Of a stretch of DNA of 64,000 nucleotides, positions 57,804-64,000 are shown in pieces. The stretch comes from Meconema thalassinum (taxonomy: Eukaryota > Arthropoda > Insecta > Orthoptera > Tettigoniidae). The notes under the pieces were generated by a model, which made no database searches, was not told the origin of the DNA, and worked only from the letters and a program-made list of their open reading frames with translations. A program made the position numbers and the translations under genes. Numbering within the stretch: position 1 is the stretch's first letter; every line of letters starts with the position of its first letter. The stretch is taken from the NCBI GenBank assembly GCA_946902985.2, contig OX336388.2, positions 1,210,154,609 through 1,210,218,608 of the forward strand. Direction: 5' to 3'.

Positions 57804-59634
57804 CAAGATGTTCAGTAAAGAACATATAGCCTACTTTCTCCTAAATGCATGGGTATTGTTATAACTCTTTGTCCTTTTCAAGGAGTATAATTGAATGTTG
57901 GTTGTAGTAGCTTGTTGAAATACAACGTGCTATAGGGATATTAAACATGAATATGAGGTGCCCTTTGCTAGTGCTACCTCTGTAAAAAAATTCATTCAAT
58001 TCGGTTTCACCGTGTTTGAATTGATCTGGGGAATGGATTTGCACACATACATGGCCGCTATTTGCAAACTATTGGGCTGATGACCTTGTAGTCAGTCATA
58101 AGATGCTTTCCACAAAAAGGCATGTTGTTGCAAAATCCGGTAGAGATCAAATTATTAGGATGGTCGAAATTTGATTTAAGCTTATAACATTTGGGTGGCC
58201 GTCATTCCGTTTCCGTCAAGATGGCGGCGATATAAAACATGACACTGAGGTGCCTTTTGCTAGTGCTACCTCTGTACCAAATTTCGTTCAATCCGTTTTC
58301 ACCGTGTTTGAATTGATAGGGGGAATCGATTTGCACACATACATGGCCACCATCTGCAAACTATTGGGCTGATGATCTAGCACTTTGGTCAGAATATGCT
58401 TCCCACATAAAGATTTGTTGTTGCAAAATTTGGTAGAGACTAGATTATTAAGTTGGTCGTAATTAAATTTTAGCCTTTAACATTTGGGTGGCCGCGATTA
58501 CGTTTCCGTCAAGATGGCGGTGATATAAAACATGACACTGAGGTGGCCTTCTCTAGTGCTACCTCTGTACCAAATTTCGTTCCATTCGGTTTCACCGTGT
58601 TTGAATTAATAGGGGGAATCGATTTTCACACAAAGATGGCCGCCATCCGCAAAATATTAGGCTAATGACCTATTAGTTTGGTCAAAGGATGCTCCTTCCA
58701 TAATGGTATGTTGATGCAACATTTGGTAGAGATCGGATGATTAAGTTAATCGTAATTTGATTTAAGCTTTGAATATTTGTGTGGCCGCCATTACGTTTCT
58801 GTCAAGATGGCGGAGATATAAAGCATGACACTGAGGTGCCTTTTGTTAGTACTACCTCTGTACCAAATTTCGTTCCATTCGGTTGCACCGTGTTCGAATT
58901 AATAGGGGGAATCGATTTTCACACAAAGATGGCCGCCATCTGCAAACTATTACGCTGATGACCTATTGGTTTGGTCAAAGGATGCTCCCCCCATAAAGGT
59001 ATGTTGTTGCAAAATTTGGTAGAGATCGGATGATTAGGTTAGTCGTAATTTGATTTAAGCTATGAACATTTGTGTGGCCGCCATTACGTTTCCGTCAAGA
59101 TGGCGGTGATATAAAACATGACACTGAGGTGCCCTTTGCTAGTGCTACCTCTGTACCAAATTTCATTCCATTCGGTTTCACCGTGTTCGAATTAATAGGG
59201 GTAATCGATTTTGACACAAAGATGGCTGCCATCCGCAAACTATTAGGCTAATGACCCATTAGATTTGTCAAAGGATGCTCCCTTCATAAAGGTATGTTGT
59301 TGCAAAATTCGGTAGAGATCGGTTGATTAGGTTAGTCGTAATTTGATGTATGCTTTGAACATTTGTGTGGCCGCCATTACGTTTCCGTCAAGATGGCGGC
59401 GATATAAAACATGACACTGAGGTGTCCTTTGCTAGTGCTACCTTTGTACCAAATTTCGTTCAATTTGCGCTCACCGTGTTCGAATTGATAGGGGGACAAA
59501 CATTCAGAGTACACACACTCACACACACACACACTCACACACACACACATACAGACACACTTTTTTTCGCCCTGTAGTGATCTCATAAGTCTACTTTCAT
59601 TTTTTGCAAAAATCGAAAGTAGGCACATAGAGGA
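57804..59634 (-). mobile_element. HINE family 1, copy 3, in the right arm only
   Basis: CAAG plus hairpin at 57,804 and GAAAGTAGGC at 59,625-59,634, with about five 293-bp units and a CA microsatellite (59,508-59,562). The flanks rejoin the element sequence that is continuous in the left arm near 44,070-44,095, which proves insertion. Confidence 0.85.
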
Positions 59635-59839
59635 CATAGAGACCGTTCGTTAGAGCCATGGCACAACATTCTATCATGTTTGATTTTCAAACTATCACCT
59701 ACTTTCGAAAACAAAAATTTTCAATTTTTTTTTCAAAAATATATCGTGGTCCATAGGAAAGAGGTCATCAGATCGAGTCCAACTACACCACATTTGTCAA
59801 AATCGGACCATGCGTTCCAGAGATATTACTTATTTAACA
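59635..59839 (-). repeat. Outer inverted-repeat remnant of element 2 (right arm)
   Basis: Reverse complement matches 43,948-44,070 and extends beyond it with sequence corresponding to the sub-unit next to the end of element 1 (GGACCATGCGTTCCAGAGAT). The Helitron 3' end abuts at 59,840. Confidence 0.7.
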
Positions 59840-62800
59840 CAAGCTGTACCCGGCATGCGTTGCAATGCCAATCAAAGAAAATATTGGCGTTGAAATTCTG
59901 TTTCTTGAAGTGCTTTTGGATACACAACATGTTAACTGCCTCTAAGCTATCGTAAAATGGATTTTCTAATTTAGAACCATTCGTGGGAACGTGCACAACA
60001 ACTTTCAAAAGTTTCATCGCTGTCACTCATTTGTTGAATCTACTCGTACGCTACCTATTGTGAAATGGATTTACTAAGTCGAAACCCTTCCCTGGCGTGT
60101 ACAGAATAACTCATCAATGATTCATCGCAATCGGATGAATGGTATATGCACGTATAGGGGTTTTTGTTTAAACGATTCGTGCGCTGTCACTCATTTGTTG
60201 AATCTACTCGTGCGCTATCTATTGAGAAATGTATTACTAAGTCGAAGCCCTTCCCTGGCGTGTACACAATAGCTCATCAAGGTTTCATCGCAATCGAAGA
60301 ATGTTATATGAACGCAGTAGGGGAATTTGTTGAAACGCTTCGCGCGTCGTCACCCATTTGTTGCATCTACTCTTGCGCTACTTATTTACTAAGTCCCCTT
60401 CCCTGGTGGGTACACAATAACTGATCAATGTTTCATCGCAATCGGATGAATAGTATATGAACGCATACCTGATTTTGTTTAAACGATTCGCGCTCCGTCA
60501 CTCATTTGTTGAATCTACTCGTGCGCTACCTACTGTAAAATTTATTTACTAAGTTAGAAACCGTCACGTAAGTGTCCACAACATCTCATCCAAGTTGCAT
60601 CGCTATCGGACTAATGGGATATGAAGACATAGGGGACTGTATTGAAACGCTCCGCATGTCATCGTTCATTTGTCGAATCTACTCGTGTGCTACCTACTGT
60701 GAAATGTATTTACTAAGCCAGAAACCTTCCTTGGAGTGTCCACCATATTTCACCCAAGTTTCACCGCTAACGGCAGAATGGTATATGACCTTATACGGGA
60801 CTTTGTTGAAACGCTTCGCGCGTCGTCCCTCATTTGTTGAATCAACTTGTGCGCTGCATATTGTATAGTGGATTTACTAAGCCAGAAATTTTCCATGACG
60901 TGTACACAACATCTCACCCAAGTTCATAGCTACGGACGAATGGTACATGAATGCATACGGGACTTGGTTGAAACGCTTCGCGTGTCGTCGCTCATTTGTT
61001 GATTCTACTCTTGCGCTACATATTGTAATATGGATGTACTCAGCCAGAAACCTTCCCTGGAGTGTACACAACATCTCACCCAAGTTTCATCGCAATCGGA
61101 TGAATGGTATGTGAACGTATACGGGACGTTGTCGAAACGCTTCGCGCGTAGTCACTCATTTGTTGAATATAAACGTGCGCTTCGTATTGTAAAATGGATT
61201 TACTTAGCCAGAAACCTTTCCTGGAGTGTACACAAGAATTCACCAAACATTTATCACTATCAGACGACTGGTATATTACTTTATACGGGACTTTGTTGAA
61301 ACGCTTCGCGAGTCATCGCTCATTTGTTGAATCTACTGGTGCGATACCTATTGTAAAATGTATGTACTAAGCCAGAAACCTTCCCTGGAGTGTACACAAC
61401 ATCTCACCCAAGTTTCATCGCTATCGGATGAATGGTATATGAAATTATATGGGACTTTGTTGAAACGCTTCGCGCGCCGTTGCTCATTTGTTGATTCTAC
61501 TCGTGCTCTACCTATTTTTAAAGGGATTTACTAAGCTAGAAACCTTCCCTGGAGTGCACACAAAATCTCAGCCTAGTTTCATCGCTATCGGACGTATGGC
61601 ATATGAACGCAAACGAGACTTTGTTGAAATGCTTCGCGCGTCGTAGCTTATTTGTTGAATCTACTCGTGCGCTGCCTATTGTAAAGTGGATGTACTAAGG
61701 CAGAAAATTTCTCTGCAGTGTACACAACATTTTACGCAAGTTTCATAGCTATCGGACGAATGGTATATGAATGCAAACGGGACTTTGTTGAAACGCATTG
61801 CGTGTCGTCGCTCATTTGTTGAATCTACTTGTGCGCTATCTACTGTGAAATGTATTCACTAATTTTGAAACCTTCACGTAAGTGTACACAACATCTCACC
61901 CAAGTATCATCGCTATCGGACGAATGGTATATGAACACATACGGGACTTTGTTGAAATGCTTCGCGCATCGTCGCTCATTTGTTGAATCTACGCGTGCGC
62001 TACCTATTGTAAAATGGATTTACTAAGTCAGAAACCTTCCTTGGAGTGTACTAAACATCTCACCCAAGTTTCATCGCAATCGGACGAATGGTATATGAAC
62101 GCATAGGAGACATACATACCCGCAAACTATCACGTACATTGATTTTTAGCCTACTTTCGATTTTTGCAAAAAATGAAAGTAGACTTATGAGATCAACACA
62201 GGGCGAAAAAAGTGTGTCTGTCTGTGTGTGTGTATGTGTGTGTGTGAGTCTGTGTGTGTGTGTGTGTATGTGTGTGTGTGAGTCTGTGTGTGTGTGTGTC
62301 TGTGTGTGAGTGTGTGTACTCTGAATGTCTGTCCCCCCCTATCAATTCGAACACGGTGAATGCGAATTGAACGAAATTTGGTACAAAGGTAGCACTAGCA
62401 AAGGACACCTCAGTGTCATGTTTTATATCGCCGCCATCTTGACGGAAACGCAATGGCGGCCCCACAAATGTTCAAAGCTTAAATCAAATTACGACTAACC
62501 TAATCATCCGATCTCTACCAAATTTTGCAACAACATACCTTTATGGGGGGAGCATCCTTTGACCAAACCAATAGGTCATCAGCGTTATAGTTTGCAGATG
62601 GCGGCCATCTTTGTGTGAAAATCGATTCCCCCTATTAATTCGAACACGGTGCAACCGAATGGAACGAAATTTGGTACAGAGGTAGTACTAACAAAAGGCA
62701 CCTCAGTGTCATGCTTTATATCGCCGCCATCTTGACGGAAACGTAATGGCGGCCACACAAATGTTCAAAGCTTAAATCAAATTACGACTAACCTAATCAT

Positions 62801-64000
62801 TTGATCTCTACCAAATTTTTCAACACCATACCTTTACGGGGGGAGGATCCTTTGACCAAACTAATAGATCATCAGCCTAATAGTTTGCGGATGGCGGCCA
62901 TCTTTGTGTGAAAATCGATTCCCTCTATTAATTCGAACACGGTGCAACCGAATGGAACGAAATTTGGTACAGAGGTAGTACTAACAAAAGGCACCTCAGT
63001 GTCATGTTTTATATCGCCGCCATCTTGACGGAAACGTAATGGCGGCCACACAAATGTTCAAAGCTTAAATCAAATTACGATAACCTAATCATCCGATCTC
63101 TACCAAATTTTTCAACAACATACCCTTATAGAGGAAGCATCCTTTGACCAAACGAATAGGTCATTAGCCTAATAGTTTGCGGATGGCGGCCATCTTTGTG
63201 TGAAAATCAAACACGGTGAAACCGAATGGAACGAAATTTGGTACAGAGGTAGCACTAGCAAAGGGTATCTCAGTGTCATGTTTTATATCGCCGCCATAGT
63301 GACAGAAACGTAATGGCGGCCACACAAATGTTCAAAGCTTAAGTTAAATTACGACTAACATAACCATCCGATCTCTACCAAACTTTGCAACAACATACCT
63401 TTATGGAGGAAGCATCCTTTGACCAATCTAATAGGTTATTAGCCTAATAGTTTGCGGATGGCGGCCATCTTTATGTCAAAATTGCTTCCCCCTATTAATT
63501 CGAACATGGTGGAACCGAATGGAACGAAATTTCGTTCAGAGGCAGCACTAGCAAAGGGCACCTCAGTGTCATGTTTTGTATCGCCGCCGTATTGACAGAA
63601 ACGTAAAGGCGGCCACACAAATGTTCAAGGCTTAAGTTAAATTACGACTAACATAACCATCCGATCTCTACCAAACTTTGCAACAACATACCTTTATGGA
63701 GGGAGCTTCCTTTGACCAATCTAATAGGTTATTAGCCTAATAGTTTGCGGATGACGGCCATCTTTATGTCAAAATTGATTCCCCCTATTAATTCGAACAG
63801 GGTGGAACCGAATGGAACGAAATTTGGTACAGAGGTAGCACTAGCAAAGGGCACCTTAGTGTCATGTTTCATATCGCCGCCATCTTGGCTGAAACGTAAT
63901 GGCGGCCACACGAATGTTCAAAGCTTAAATCAAATTATGATTAACCTAATCATCCGATCTCTACCAAATTCTGCAAGTACATACCTTGATGGAGTGAGCA
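59840..64000 (-). mobile_element. Helitron-like element (right arm), split by a HINE and running off the window
   Basis: The 3' end CTTG (CAAG at 59,840-59,843 on the plus strand) and GCATGCCGGGTACAG match the left-arm copy. About 14 units of 163 bp follow up to 62,145. The 815-bp duplication seen in the left arm is present once here. The 5' end lies beyond 64,000. Confidence 0.7.
62148..64000 (+). mobile_element. HINE family 1, copy 4, nested in the right-arm Helitron, incomplete
   Basis: Starts AGCCTACTTTC at 62,148 after a T run, has a long GT microsatellite (62,214-62,318), then six or more 293-bp units to the window edge. The junction with Helitron sequence (TGATTTTT before AGCC) is the same as at 40,412 in the left arm. 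Confidence 0.8.

Larger units (their letters stand above)
43948..59839. mobile_element. Giant foldback-like DNA transposon, copy 2
   Basis: It carries the same cargo order as element 1, with the FLYWCH gene open and the 93-aa ORF intact. Instead of ending after the CCTAA array it turns at 53,539 into an inverted copy of its own 5' half. The outermost inverted-repeat bases seen in element 1 (GTAGGG...) were not found; the left edge is lost at the truncated Helitron and the right arm runs into a Helitron. Nested: Penelope-like pair, SINE and HINE. Confidence 0.75.
38560..64000. repeat. Giant palindrome: inverted arms >10 kb, 3.4-kb spacer
   Basis: The arms are roughly 38,560-50,101 and 53,539-64,000, and the right arm is cut by the window edge. 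From the centre outward both contain: the first part of the IAP gene, the spliced gene, its upstream region, inverted-repeat sub-units, the Helitron 3' end (43,498 versus 59,840), 163-bp repeats, and the Helitron/HINE junction (40,412 versus 62,148). The arms differ by private insertions and many substitutions, which argues against a simple assembly fold-back. Confidence 0.85.

Noticed and set aside
38560..64000. Palindrome as a simple assembly artefact
   Set aside because: The arms carry different insertions with proper target duplications (14 bp and 11 bp) and many substitutions, so they are distinct sequences. Long-read confirmation would still be useful.

Overview
This window is eukaryotic repeat-rich DNA, most likely from an insect. 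The sequence has tRNA-derived SINEs with target-site duplications, Helitrons, a BEL/Pao retrotransposon, a Penelope-like element with hammerhead ribozymes, and CCTAA (TTAGG-type) arrays, which are typical of arthropods. The SINE styles look orthopteran or other polyneopteran to me, but that is a weak inference. I see no convincing single-copy host gene; almost every recognisable coding segment belongs to a mobile element.

The main discovery is a family of giant foldback-like DNA transposons. Copy 1 (6,956-20,002, about 13 kb) starts and ends with matching inverted sequence (GTAGGGGGTGAGG at the left, the complement of GTAGGGAGTGAGG at the right) and is flanked by a perfect 8-bp target-site duplication, TTTTATGT. 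It carries four cargo units in a fixed order: a small spliced gene (71 aa predicted), a BIR-BIR-RING inhibitor-of-apoptosis (IAP) gene, a 93-aa intact ORF with an upstream splice acceptor, and, convergently, an acidic FLYWCH-type zinc-finger gene. These are followed by a GAGCAAA minisatellite and a CCTAA array. Copy 2 (about 43,948-59,839) has the same cargo, and about 4.3 kb of it, including the spliced gene and the first part of the IAP gene, is repeated in inverted orientation at 53,539 onward. The result is a palindrome with arms of over 10 kb around a 3.4-kb spacer. No transposase was recognised in either copy.

Other elements are nested in these. Copy 1 holds a minus-strand BEL/Pao fragment (13,397 to about 17,570, integrase missing) and a 1.5-kb Helentron-like (HINE) element in its right inverted repeat. 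Copy 2 holds a head-to-head Penelope-like pair with a 14-bp target-site duplication in the left arm, a chimeric SINE and a HINE in the right arm, and, in both arms, a Helitron-like array of 163-bp repeats that is itself split by a HINE made of 293-bp repeats. Because both arms share the Helitron/HINE junction, those insertions predate the palindrome or were copied between the arms, whereas the Penelope-like element and the SINE came later.

Layout: 1-6,947 mixed tandem repeats and HINE copy 1; 6,948-20,010 giant element 1 with its target duplications; 20,493-20,852 SINE; 20,853-29,290 a long stretch with no recognised gene; 29,290-37,657 hammerhead fragment, tandem duplications, SINE, Helitron and a degraded HINE; 37,658-64,000 Helitron/HINE arrays and giant element 2, with the right arm running off the window.
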